DNA of 64,000 bases from Xestospongia bergquistia (lineage: Eukaryota > Porifera > Demospongiae > Haplosclerida > Petrosiidae). The stretch covers positions 4,825,001-4,889,000 of the forward strand of contig OZ014421.1 in the NCBI GenBank assembly GCA_963965975.1. The letters are read 5' to 3'. How positions within the stretch are numbered: position 1 is the stretch's first letter; each line of letters begins with the position of its first letter. Positions 11,901 to 23,365 of the stretch are shown here, one piece after another. The translations under genes and the position numbers were made by a program. The notes below the pieces were generated by a model. It saw only the letters and a program-made list of their open reading frames with translations. It ran no database searches and was not told the DNA's origin.

Positions 11901-14900
11901 AACATTATCAATTCGCCTGTACTAACAATCATGACATATGCAAATAACGGAACATTTTACATCACATACTAACATTATCAATTCACCTGTACTAACAATC
12001 ATGACATATGTAAATACAGAACATTTTACATCACATACTAACATTATCAATTCACCTGTACTAACAATCATGACATATGTAAATAACGGAACATTTTACA
12101 TCACATACTAACATTATCAATTCACCTGTACTAACAATCATGACATATGTAAATACAGAACATTTTATATCACATACTAACTTGTTGTCTCTCAATTCAG
12201 TTGTTCCTGATGCAAGTACTTGAGATAATTTCACAATAATTTGACAAATATGTTCCAACAACAAGTCAACAATCTGTAATAATTATAATAATTATTAATT
12301 TATAATTATTATAGCAGACATTGTTATAATATAATATATACTTGTGTTTTTGGATTAATAAACACATGTATTTTAAAAGAAACATGTAAATTAAATAGAC
12401 TATATTTAATTGAGCATATAATTGTTATTGATTGATAATTACTATGACATTAAATTCAATATCCATAACTAATAGTGCTATTAATTAAGGAACATTGTTC
12501 ATTAAATAAATATTGTCATTAGAGACAAAGAATAAATGTATACCTCAATTTGCCAGCTAGTTAGACCTGGTGATCTCAAGTCAGCAATAGGAGAAGAAGA
12601 TGTAATAGGATTAATATTTTTAGTAGTTTTCTTGATCTCAGAGATAACAGAAGAAATAGCAGATGATACACGTGACATCACTGACTCCAGTGAACCTGTA
12701 ATCAAAAAAAATAACTTGGTATAAATAAATCTGACATCACTCAGTACTGTCCTTAGCATAGAGCAGTATCTTTGACATACAGTCACACAGACACACACAC
12801 ACTGAAGTATCAGTTAATAGCTAATACTCTGAGTAATTTATAATGTCATCAAATCAAGTGTTCTATTTAAAAGAAGTATAAAATTATTTACATTACTTTT
12901 ATTATCATTATAATGACGACACATTCTGTCCAATTCTTTAGTAAGAGGCTCATATAATAATGACAATGAGGAAGAAGAGTCTTCTGTTGAGGAAGTGCCT
13001 ACAATTACTGTCATAATATATTATTTTATAATTGAAGTCTATGTACCTTCAGATGTGGAAAGTTTTTGGCAATCACGTTGATATTTTGCATACATTTTGG
13101 AAGGCATTTTTTCTTTCCTAAAATAGATTTTATGAGTGTGCACGCGCATGTGTGTGTGAGAGAGAACACTTACGCTTTCAAGGCCAATATCAATTTTTCG
13201 CGCACATCCGGTGGTGAAGGTATCTTATGTTAAGACACTAACAACACGTACAATTAAAATGAGAAATCTTACATGTCGTGGAGCTAGTAACACTCTTAAA
13301 AATCTTCCTGTATAATATGGTTTACTGAAGATACTGTATTCTGATATCCTTGTAGGAATAGTGGTACATCCAGATGACTCAAATAGAGTCAACATTTCCT
13401 TCACTTCTTCTTCAGCCAAAGACAACTGTCAAAAGAAAACATTTATATTTAGTAAGTAATGTATTGCGTATAATGTACCTCATGCATGTTGCTAGAACCA
13501 TCTTCATTGGGTGTAGCTGACAATGGCTCCTGTATAGTTGTCATACATAATTTTATTAGTTATTGCAAATGTCTCACATTTAGTTCATGTAGTCTGATCT
13601 TAGCAATCTCTATATAGTCAGTTACAAACTTGTGACATTTGTTTAATTTTCGAGGAAGATACTGAATATGGGCCTATAAAGGAAAGAAAATGTCATGATC
13701 TCTCTCTCTTTCTCTCCTTACCTGAAGGCAATAAGCTGGTTCTAAAGGAACAATATCAGTTAAGCATTTAAGAAGGAACATTAATCCTTTTCTTGCTTGA
13801 AGAACTTGAGATGATCCACCAAATGTTTGCTACACATAAAGGTCTCAGTTATTAGACACACAAACTATTATATACTTTAAACCAATCATTATAGGATGGA
13901 AATATGTGACCACCCTCTAATCCAGCCTGTCTGGCAATGAGGAGAGCAGAGAACAAGGAAAAAGGACAACATAGATCCAGTGAAAAGGCGACCAAATTTG
14001 AAAGAACAGCTAAATAGGATTATTAAAGATGTTTATATGAATATGTTTATATATAATTATTAATAACTAGTTATTGTTACCTTTGAAATCTTGAATCAGA
14101 TCTGAATGACAATGAACACTACAAGCAGTAAAACTAAGTACTGTCTTTAGATTGACCTATGTATCATTGATGGATAATGGAAAAATGAAAGAAGAGATGT
14201 ACATAGGCAGACAGACAACTAGACAGACAGACAGACAACAGATAATTATTATTACTTTAGGTTGCTGTACTACTAATTCAGTAATAATCTTCCAACAATT
14301 ATTAGCACCTAACTGTACAGCTATCTGTACCAGTTAATATAATATAATATAATATTAAAAACCTATAAACTGCGTACCTTAGTATACAGAGTACATTGAC
14401 ATATAGGTAATGTTGTGTATTTATAATACTCTTGAAATGGAAACATATCCTTAACTAGAAGGAAAACAACTTATACATACATTCCTCTTTCAAGGAGCCC
14501 ATTGTCTTTGTAAGGAGATCCAGCTGCTTTCTCCTTATAAGGCCATGGGCTCGACTAATCATACCTTCACTAAATGGAGGATGAGAGACAAGTGAATTGA
14601 GAATAAATTGAAAGAGTGCTTCAAGAGACGAGGGTTTTGATGTACTATGGTCAACAATAGCATCCAATATAGAATAAAATGAGTCATTAGATACAGTATC
14701 ATCAGTATATGATCCTAATATAGAGAGGATATAGATTATAATAAATAATGAATGAATGAATGATCAATGGACAAATGAATGATCAGATGATTCAGTATAT
14801 GATCCTAATATAGAGAGGATATAGAGTATAATATATAATGAATTAATGAATGATCAATGGACAAATGAATGATCAGATGATTCGTAATGGACAAATGAAT

Positions 14901-15949
14901 GATCAGGTGATCCATACTGGACAGATGAATGATCAGGTGATCTATAATGGATGGATAATGATCATTAGACAGATGATTACTGGATGAAATAAACATTTTA
15001 ATTACTCTTAATTGTTTCTAGTAAAATATCTTTAGCTATTTCTTGAAGAGACATGGAGCCATCTTCAGTTATGGAAGTCAACATTACATTACCAAAATCT
15101 TGTAACAAATGGTCTCGATACGGTAGACAAGAACATGAGAGATCTGTGAGATTACATGTAATATAGTCCTTTACTACATGTACTTGAGATGAAGGAACAC
15201 TAGAAAAATATAATGATAATAAATTATATATATAATGAAATCTTTCTATATTATACTTTATCAATAGATCTCCGATATTGATTACATTTTTCTCGTGTAA
15301 TTTCCACAATGTATAAAGACTGAAGTCTGATATAGACTGATAGAGGGAAGAGGGACAATGACCAAAATTAAGAGACAGGTCTTACTTGAGTTATAGTTTC
15401 AATAAAATATTGATGATCTAGGTATAGAGCATTCTGAATACTACATGTTGTTGTTATCAATGAGTCAACACTATTGTCCTATGAGGTTTATAAGTATATG
15501 TAACAACACTATGGATTTGTTGTAAACCTGATCTTTGACTGTCTTTAATCTTTTGATTAATAACTGTGTCACAAAAGTGAGTGGAGAATGGCCTATTGTC
15601 TGTGCATGGACGTTGATGATGTCTGCAAAGTCATGTGACCATCCTATCAATATCACATGATTAAACAAGACTTCAATATTATGACAATTCTTTTTAAACA
15701 TCAACAATATGGCAAGAAAGAAGGACAAAATTATAAACAATAAAATGTTTCTAGAAACAATTTATTTCTGAGTTTGCAAATAGTACCTTCTGATAGCTGA
15801 GGTAACGAGATCTCAGAGCCAAACTACAATATAAAACATATTTCTTCGACATTGTACGCGTAACTTACTTCTTCCAGGAGAATTTCTAAGTCTAAATTGA
15901 CTTCAATCAGCTCTTTAGCTTTCGATATCAACTCTTCATTACATGTCAT
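5913..15949 (-). CDS. FANCA: Fanconi anaemia group A protein homologue (3' end in gap)
   Basis: A scaffold subunit of the nuclear Fanconi core complex, which ubiquitinates FANCD2/FANCI during crosslink repair. I read it as many small exons with short GT-AG introns. The first exon is 15869-15949 (MTCNEELISKAKELIEV). Further exons lie near 15789-15824, 15528-15643, 15391-15476, 15000-15344, 14477-14714 and onward to 5998-6076. Diagnostic stretches, compared with the vertebrate protein from memory: ARQAGLEGGHIFPSYNDWFK (about 13880-13990), IAKIRLHELN (about 13600), SEYSIFSKPYYTGRFLRVLL (about 13300) and IVDLLLEHICQ (about 12250). They occur in the same order as in the vertebrate protein. C-terminal exons near 7560-7640 and 7330-7430 match the helical C-terminus, and the exon at 5998-6076 fits the extreme C-terminal region. 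The last codons fall in the assembly gap. Only 147 bp separate its start codon from the stop of the upstream same-strand gene. Several internal exons (6100-7000, 8000-9000) remain unplaced. Confidence 0.88.
9253..10056 (+). CDS. small Cys-rich secreted or GPI-anchored protein, nested in FANCA intron
   Basis: Three exons join in frame: 9253-9327, 9373-9656 and 9708-10056, with introns of 45 and 51 nt that have GT-AG ends. The first exon is a signal-peptide-like segment (MATVTNCIIMWALCIIY). The body has paired cysteines (CSTYCLNPLKTATEMC, CCYNL, WNNCGISPPFDQC) and many N-glycosylation sequons (NDS/NxT, e.g. NFTHSNTSC). The C-terminus is a hydrophobic tail (LILLLLLLATANILL) ending at the stop, typical of a GPI-anchor signal or a minimal TM tail. 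The gene lies entirely inside the FANCA intron of about 9114-10195, on the opposite strand. I do not recognise the family. Function unknown; a surface or secreted role is inferred from the signal peptide and tail. Confidence 0.72.
11271..12181. repeat. 70-bp minisatellite (13 copies) filling a FANCA intron
   Basis: The unit begins aacattatcaattcrcctgt and recurs at 11341, 11411, 11481, 11551 and so on to about 12110. Copies alternate between atgtaaat and atgcaaat, giving a secondary period of 140 bp. The array starts at the 5' splice site of the FANCA exon ending near 12182 and reaches to within about 65 bp of the next exon (about 11110-11206). Confidence 0.95.
14698..14960. repeat. minisatellite and duplicated splice-acceptor segment in a FANCA intron
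   Basis: The block tcagtatatgatcctaatat appears at about 14700 and again at about 14792, each followed by tandem aatgaatgatcaatggaca-type units that continue to about 14960. The first copy overlaps the 3' splice site and first bases of the FANCA exon 14477-14714. Confidence 0.8.
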
Positions 15950-16096
15950 GACCACGTGCACTACATGTCACGGGGATGCTCCTTTCTTAACACACAGTAG
16001 ATTTGTAACTGTTCTCATTTTTATTTTGTTTACTCAAAAATTTTCAATAAAAAGGGGCACACAAATATATATCATATACATTGAGTACTTCCTTTC

Positions 16097-19000
16097 CTAC
16101 AGGTCATTGTCCCGAATTGTAGGCATTGTGACAGTGCTGTTGTATGTGATATTCTTTTTATGATAACTGCCAGATAACGAAAGATCTTCTCGTTGATAAA
16201 GCAACTCTGGAAGATATTGAGATTCTCGTTGAATTTGTCGATGTTTATAGCACTTCCAGCATACAAGATAAGCACATATAAAGATAACAAGACCCATAGC
16301 TGGTAGATACACTAGAAACAGCTGGATATCAGTGACCAACGAAAGTAACCAAGGGTAAGTTTGGGTCTGTGTTTCATAGTATCGATATATTGTTAGCGTA
16401 TTTATGATGATCATAATAAGAAAGATACCAGTGTCAATATTGTTATGTAATTGTTTGCGATAAGGTTGAGCCCAGGAGTGGATGGCAAGCATAAAAAGTA
16501 AGATGACTTCACTGACAATGTATACTTCCATTCGTGCATTAATAAAAGCAAAGGTACCATTAGCAATTGATCGATAGATGAAGTACAAACCGGCAAAATA
16601 ACGAAACTTGTCTTTGAAACAGCCTTGAAAAGCATCTAAAAAAGGAGCAAAAAGTTCAATTTTGATGCAGAACCATCTTATTTTTGGCCAATTCAGTACA
16701 CTTTCTGGTAGTAGCTGATAACATAATGGGTGAAAGAATAGAACTAGTGTTGGCATGACTACCATTCCAACAAAAAATACTACAGATACCAAAGCATATG
16801 GCAAATGTTCTCTTCCCATGTAGTCAATATCACCCATACGAAAAACTCTTGGGTGTGATATGAATCGACTTCCTTGTCCACGTAACCAAGCTATATTAAG
16901 TATTTGATAACATGAAACACAACATTGTGCATAGCAGAGAACCAGAAAGGCTGACAGCCCATTGATGAGTGATGAGGAATTTGTCAGTCGTGTTTTGAAG
17001 CATACTAACTGCAATTTGTAACAACAGCTGCATCTCATAGTAAATACAAGTACAAGAACTAATATTAGAGCATATGTGAGAGTTAGGAACCTCAATGAAG
17101 CAATATGTAGGAAGTTTAACCCCTCGTGAAGGCAAAATGACAAAGATTCAATTCTAAACATATCAAGGTTGAATGGACTGTATACGAGATGGATAATTTG
17201 TAATGCTATTGTCTGTGAGTTTGACAATATAGCTACACCACCATTACCAGCCAATGAAAGTGAGTCTAGCATTTGTGCAAAGAGGACAAATCCGTTTAAG
17301 TAACCAGAAGTGAAATTAACTCGAAATATTATAGTGATTGTGAAGATGATTGTGATGGGAATTATTTCTGACAGTATATAAAATAGTATGCCAAAATGAC
17401 AATAAGTATTTGGTCCACAGTTGTACCTGTAGGAATGATAATAAACAGAGTGATTGCTGATGCATTTTCCACATAAAATACCAGTTCTTTTCTGTTCCTG
17501 GCAAATGAGAGAGTCCAATTCTTCAGACGAGGGATTAGGAGGTAGTGTAATGTACATACGATCATGAAATTCAGCACAATAGCCCAATGGACAAGTGCCA
17601 GTGACTAGATTTGCAGGTACTGCATCATCAGAAGGTATATAGCCCACCCAATATCCTATATTAATAAATGCCTTGAAGTTCTTATTGTCACAAGCAAATA
17701 TACCACTATAGGTCAAGTTCTTGCTAAGTACTGCACACTTACATATATTGTTCTCTAATATAAATCCTGGGGGACATTGTGAAAGACATACATTAACAGT
17801 AAAACTGACATTGTGAAATGTTTCAGTGTCCACATGTAGTTTACCTTCATCATTGGGTTGTCCTGTCAAAGTAACAATGAAATTTGAAGTGTGTGTCTCA
17901 GTAATTTGTAGTTGACCCGTTCTGTTTAATAAAACAGTTCGTAGAAGAACAGTACTCAAATTATGACCAACTTCGTCTTGCATATCTGCTGGTAGAAGAA
18001 ATGGTTTCCCGGGAATGATGTAATCTGGTAGTCGTTTGGGTATGAATCTTGTGGCATCAGTGGCTACATTGTCTAAAAATGTTCCATTGACAAATGTGGA
18101 GTTACCGATGCAGTTAAAAATCTCTTCTGGAGTTAACCTGGCAATACTATTAATATTGCAGAGTAGAGCACATGATAGTAATGATGTGACATATACAGAC
18201 ATCCCTCTTTTGCTCTCAGCTCTGTTGCCTTCAAAAACAAATGTAACATTGTTTGGCTCAAAGTCAAAATTTTCATAGATAAATTGAACAAAACAAAGAC
18301 CAAAGTATCGTGATGCAACTTTGTCCACAGAATAGACGTATATGGCACCTCCTTTGTTGATAACATTATTGTTTTTGAAACTGAAAGTGACATTATCACC
18401 AATATGGATAGCCGATAAACCAATAAGAGCTAAACCACCTCCATAATTGGCTTTGTTGCCTGAAAATGAAATAAGTCCATTTTTTACGACTCGTACACGT
18501 CCATTAAGAACATACAATGGAGTTCCTTTGTTGTTAATGAATTGCAAATCTTGCTTAAAAATAACAGTAAATATCTTGATATATATTATACCTGGGCCAG
18601 AAGATCTTTCCTTGAAATCATCAATGTCATCATCATAAGAGCTGTTGTCAGTATCTGGTTTGATTTTATTATCAATAAACAGACAATTCAGGAATACTGG
18701 AGATGGCAATATATTTATAATACTGTTACTGAATTCCATTGGTCCAATTACTGCAGCTGCACCATAGCGAGCTTCATTACCTATCCACTGGCAACCCTCA
18801 AAGATAATGGTGTTTTCGGGATCATCTTCTCCACCTGAACTGGAAAAGAAGACCAATCCACCACCATAACCAGCAGAGTTGGAGTGGAAGATGGTATCAT
18901 TGATAAGGATATTGTTTTTTGTTGGTCTATACATGTCGAAGGGAAAGTAAAATCCTATATCTGCTCCTCCACCACCCAAATGATATGCTGTATTTTGAAT

Positions 19001-20020
19001 GAAGGAAGAGTTAGAGAGGATGATATTGTTACATTTAGCAGTATCTTGGAAATGTAAATAAAAACCACCACCATAGCAATACATTCCGGCATGATTTGAT
19101 GTAGCATTTATTCTCGTCAATTCAATGCTATTGTTAAAAGCGTTACCTTTTAAGAATATACTAATACCGCCACCACCTTTTCCAATACCTCGGAAACTAT
19201 TCTTCCAATTTTTACTTCTTTTACCATTTTCTGGTATCAATCGTGTCACATCGTTCCCCACAAATGTACAATCAGTTATCTTATACTGACTATGCGAGTT
19301 GTGGATGTTACTGGAGGGATCACACCGACCATACCACATGGGTGAACAGTAAGAAAACATAATGTATATAGCATTACCACCAGAATACACATCTTTCTCT
19401 GCTTTAGGAACCGTATTGTTAACGAAGATGCAGTTGTCTATAACAACTAAACCATTACAATCAAACATGGCCATTGCTGTTCCTATACTTTGACTGATTT
19501 CTACAGTAAGTATCTCAATATTAGTGCAGTTGACAATGTACAGAGCAGATCTGAATATCTGTGGAGGATCAGATACAGTTGTATTGAGGCTGGTACTTCG
19601 TTGAAGTGAACCACAATTGAGTAGTGTCACATTGACAATGGATACATTTGACACATCAAGGAAGCTCAACCCATAGCCAGGGTGTCCTGTTGCTAGTTCT
19701 ATTAGCTCACATTGGATGACAGTAGAGACATTAATTGAATGAAAAGCAATATTTTTCTTGTTCTTTATAGTTATGCTTTCATTGATGGATAGAGTTCTCT
19801 TCATAAAAAGGATGAGAGTGTTGTTAACTATCTTCTTCGCTATGTCACAATTAAAAGTTGAATTGCGCACATTGCAGTTGTCATGATTATTGTTGTTTAA
19901 ATCATCTGTGATGCAAATGATTTGGTTCCACACTTCATTGATATCAGCTGCATTTGTTAACATTATTGTTGTCATGGCAATGAGAAATGGAACAGAACAG
20001 ATCAACGTTAAAGATGACAT
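16097..20020 (-). CDS. large beta-helix (pectin-lyase-fold) plus multi-TM surface protein
   Basis: A single uninterrupted 1307-codon frame, unusual among its intron-rich neighbours. It has a signal peptide (MSSLTLICSVPFLIAMTTIM). Residues roughly 30-560 are many imperfect repeats of the type N-N-x-I-x-x-G-G-G, such as HLGGGGADIGFYF and NYGGGLALIGLSAIHIGDN, the pattern of right-handed parallel beta-helix or polymorphic-membrane-protein repeats. A Cys-rich knot (CPPGFILENNICKC) lies near residue 745 and an extracellular Cys cluster near 830-870. Seven or eight hydrophobic helices follow from about 875 to 1250, then a short basic cytoplasmic tail. From memory, large proteins of this plan are numerous in sponges. 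Role unknown; a surface receptor or adhesion protein is plausible. A TATA box lies 45 bp upstream of the ATG, which supports the chosen start. Confidence 0.8.
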   Translation of the reverse strand: MSSLTLICSVPFLIAMTTIMLTNAADINEVWNQIICITDDLNNNNHDNCNVRNSTFNCDIAKKIVNNTLILFMKRTLSINESITIKNKKNIAFHSINVSTVIQCELIELATGHPGYGLSFLDVSNVSIVNVTLLNCGSLQRSTSLNTTVSDPPQIFRSALYIVNCTNIEILTVEISQSIGTAMAMFDCNGLVVIDNCIFVNNTVPKAEKDVYSGGNAIYIMFSYCSPMWYGRCDPSSNIHNSHSQYKITDCTFVGNDVTRLIPENGKRSKNWKNSFRGIGKGGGGISIFLKGNAFNNSIELTRINATSNHAGMYCYGGGFYLHFQDTAKCNNIILSNSSFIQNTAYHLGGGGADIGFYFPFDMYRPTKNNILINDTIFHSNSAGYGGGLVFFSSSGGEDDPENTIIFEGCQWIGNEARYGAAAVIGPMEFSNSIINILPSPVFLNCLFIDNKIKPDTDNSSYDDDIDDFKERSSGPGIIYIKIFTVIFKQDLQFINNKGTPLYVLNGRVRVVKNGLISFSGNKANYGGGLALIGLSAIHIGDNVTFSFKNNNVINKGGAIYVYSVDKVASRYFGLCFVQFIYENFDFEPNNVTFVFEGNRAESKRGMSVYVTSLLSCALLCNINSIARLTPEEIFNCIGNSTFVNGTFLDNVATDATRFIPKRLPDYIIPGKPFLLPADMQDEVGHNLSTVLLRTVLLNRTGQLQITETHTSNFIVTLTGQPNDEGKLHVDTETFHNVSFTVNVCLSQCPPGFILENNICKCAVLSKNLTYSGIFACDNKNFKAFINIGYWVGYIPSDDAVPANLVTGTCPLGYCAEFHDRMYITLPPNPSSEELDSLICQEQKRTGILCGKCISNHSVYYHSYRYNCGPNTYCHFGILFYILSEIIPITIIFTITIIFRVNFTSGYLNGFVLFAQMLDSLSLAGNGGVAILSNSQTIALQIIHLVYSPFNLDMFRIESLSFCLHEGLNFLHIASLRFLTLTYALILVLVLVFTMRCSCCYKLQLVCFKTRLTNSSSLINGLSAFLVLCYAQCCVSCYQILNIAWLRGQGSRFISHPRVFRMGDIDYMGREHLPYALVSVVFFVGMVVMPTLVLFFHPLCYQLLPESVLNWPKIRWFCIKIELFAPFLDAFQGCFKDKFRYFAGLYFIYRSIANGTFAFINARMEVYIVSEVILLFMLAIHSWAQPYRKQLHNNIDTGIFLIMIIINTLTIYRYYETQTQTYPWLLSLVTDIQLFLVYLPAMGLVIFICAYLVCWKCYKHRQIQRESQYLPELLYQREDLSLSGSYHKKNITYNSTVTMPTIRDNDL

Positions 20021-20063
20021 TATGAATGAAACTGCAAACTGATATTACCACGGGCTCTAGGCC

Positions 20064-20069
20064 TTTATA
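20064..20069 (-). promoter_or_regulatory. TATA box of the beta-helix/TM gene
   Basis: On the minus strand the bases read CCTTATAAAGGCC, with TATAAA 44-49 bp upstream of the start codon at 20018-20020. This is suitable spacing for a short 5' UTR. Confidence 0.6.
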
Positions 20070-21234
20070 AGGCATGCAGTTGATAACAACCATATATGTA
20101 TACTAGTATTAAGGAGCAGTACTGCTAAGTATATTTTATTCAGTATATAATGTATTGTACTTTGTAAATGTGTTTAATGAGAGCAGACAAAACTGTTATT
20201 CTATGTAGATTTGACGTAAGTACTATTGCTATGACAACAGGACATGCCATGTGACCATATATTAACATGTACTCTGAATGGGTGATTGTGTTAGTAACAA
20301 TCTATTCAGGATTATCAACTCTGAAACTGAATTCTTACGTTGGAATTGCTCCCAAGACAAAACAACTGTTATTAGTGCTAGCCACTACAATACTTTTGTG
20401 GTCATTTAACTGTAATATATTAACCACACAGGGAATTTACCTAAGATGTGATCATTGGTTCTGGTTAACTAATATGGTCATTATGAGCACAGTCATTACA
20501 TACGTAACTACTATTGATTAGGTAATTGTTATACATTACAATGTATATCATCATCATACAAAGAAGTGATATCATTTTAAGTCATGTGAATGTCATCATC
20601 ATCCTTCATTTTCAAGGGCCATATGCAACAACAAAGTAGTAAAGAAATGGGAAGTAAGAAGGTTTATAGTATGGGGCACAACAATGAAGCATCAAAATAC
20701 AGGAAGGATGGACTATGATATAATAGTAATAATTTGTATAAGCGAACCAAATGCTATCTACATAATACATCATGTCCAGTATATAATATTGTATATATAA
20801 AATATGTGTGCTATGCAACTCAGCAAAATATTCTGTTGCCAAATGTGATTGCCAATAGAAGTGTTGTCTACAATCTCGATTTAGTAGGAAGTCATATAGT
20901 TGTATTAACATGTATTTATATGTATTGTATATTATGTGTTTTTGTTCATTGACATGGTATGTGTATTATATGGGTACATATGTTACATGTACGTGTGATA
21001 ATTAGCTATTGGTATGCATGTTTACAAAATAATAATGTATGTGTGTGTCTAGATATTTGTAGTGTGTAATGGCATTATTAATTGATATTGTTAAATTGTT
21101 TAATATTTTACTCTAAGTGTTACTGCAAGACACATAAGTACATTTACAAATTACAAAATACAATAATAATATATCTTGGCATTAAACATTAAAAAAACAC
21201 AAAGACAAAGATCAAATACTTCTGACTGTATCCT
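20070..21234. other. intergenic region, no gene supported
   Basis: AT-rich sequence between two minus-strand genes. It holds only short frames without splice support. The last ~100 bases (21130-21234) are probably the 3' UTR of the CARD gene. Confidence 0.6.
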
Positions 21235-22779
21235 TCACACGACAGTACCATGTGTGTTGCGAGCACTGGAGAGTTCAAAATTCATTTTCCCACTGTTTCC
21301 AGACTCAAAAGAACGAACGGAATTTTGATCTTCACCTGATGTCAAATCATCATTGCTTGATAAAGCTTTTAGAGGACCATCACGAGAGGAATCAGAACCA
21401 GGGGAATGACGAGATGTACGATTTGGACCATTAGATCTTCTGGCATCTGGTAGTCCTAATGGGCCATCCCGTGGTGATGATGTAACAATTCGTATTTGAC
21501 TACCTGGTATGCCCAAGGGTAAATTTTTGGGACGAGAGGCATGATAAGATGATGGAGGTAGGCTTATCAAAGGCTCAGATTGACGTTGTTGATGGTAGTT
21601 ATATTTTCCATCAGTATGGATATAGGGTTCTGTCCCCCGTCTCATAGCACCCTCCCCTGGTTGTACGTACATTGAGTAATTAGGGAAGTGAGTGGGTGTG
21701 GCTACTGGTAATGGTGTCCCAACCCCTTTACCCAATTGAAGCACGCTAATATAGGACTCTAGTCGTTTAATGTTAATAGTCAATTTAGTGTTTTCTTCAG
21801 TTAAACGATTTCTATCTTCTTCCATTTTATCTTTGTCTTTTTTGACATCAATCAACTCTTTATCAAGACGTATATAAAGACTCTCTATTTCTTGTTGTCT
21901 TTTAACCAAACTATCGTTTTCCATTCGAAGTTGTTGGTTCTCTTGTTTCAGACTTTGAATATGTCTTTCAATACTTTCTGTCAGAAACGTATCCTCTGGT
22001 GTTGTATGACTTCGCATTGGGGGATGTACTGGTTGTGCTTGTTGATTATTTTGGTACAACAAAGCTGGGGGGACTGGAGGGAAAGGTCCCAGGTCAGGGT
22101 GTACATTTTCGTTAGGAGAATCACCAATAACTGTAGTAATGCTTTCTTGTCTAGTGCCATCTTGATTAAAACCAGGAGGGAGGACAGGAAGTGGACCTGC
22201 CTGGGGATCAATGTCGGAGCTAGTGGGTGTGCCTCGTAGACTACTATCAAATGAAGTCTGAGATGTGTCACTAATTGGGTTACCTTGACGATTGTAGCCT
22301 TCAGGTAAAGTAGGTAATTCCCCTGTTGTGTCTGAGGTATTGATTCGATCGTAAGAACCAAGATTTCTTGATTGATTGGAGTGAGGAGAAACTAAGGAAC
22401 CATCAGTATCAGTTTGGGGGGATGTTACATAAGAAGGAGGTGTGGTTGCAAATGACCCAGAAGAAGAAGAGGGAGAAGAGGTTGTAGGAGTGGATGATTT
22501 GGTTGAAGGGAGTGCACCTTTGGTTACTATAGCACCTACAAGTAGAAAGATAGTATCATGGAAGGTATTTCTTTATATGTCAAACCCATGTATAGATGTA
22601 TGTACAAATGTACATGTACAAATGAGTTACATGCCTACACGTGTGCATTAGTCAATGTAAAGAATGGAAGCCAAACTTTACCTAATGTAATTAACCAAAC
22701 AGACTAACACAGATTGTGTTACAACACATGTACATTCATGTAACGCTCACAACACACACACACACACACAGAGGAGAAA

Positions 22780-22819
<40 letters not shown>

Positions 22820-23333
22820 ACCTGAATAGGGTGAGTTGCTGGCAGTAACAGGATGAACAATACCTAATAAAACAATAATAAATAAATATTACAATGGTTG
22901 GTAAATTTAGAGTTGTTTGAGACTCATTCCAACACCACATGTGGTATTAGGTAACTTAAATACCAACATAGGAGATGATTTAACTTATTATAACAATGTC
23001 AAACTACAACCTTTGAGGTTAACAAATATGACATGGAGTATACAATGTGGTACATTGGACAGTTGTTATAAAGGACATAGTTATGTCTTTACTCACCGTT
23101 GCTAGGGAAACCGTTTTGAGGGGAAGCCGCCTCAGTTATGGTAGAGATCTGAGCTCCTGGAAAGAAGGAAAAAGTCTTATGATCATTATGAGTAAATTCA
23201 AATAGTAAAAGTATAGTCTAGAAAGATACACAAATGCCACTCTAGCATGTGTGTATAATTTGTATAGTATTACTAATGAGTTTATCACTTTTAATGTTAT
23301 TGTTTTTGAAAGTATTTACATGTCAGGAGAGAA

Positions 23334-23365
<32 letters not shown>

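Noticed and set aside
11271..12181. Regular 70-bp repeats considered as a CRISPR-like array
   Set aside because: Units are contiguous and nearly identical over their whole length, with no unique spacers, in a eukaryotic intron.
20267..20521. 84-codon plus-strand hydrophobic frame
   Set aside because: No splice, family or promoter support in AT-rich intergenic DNA. A chance frame is as likely.
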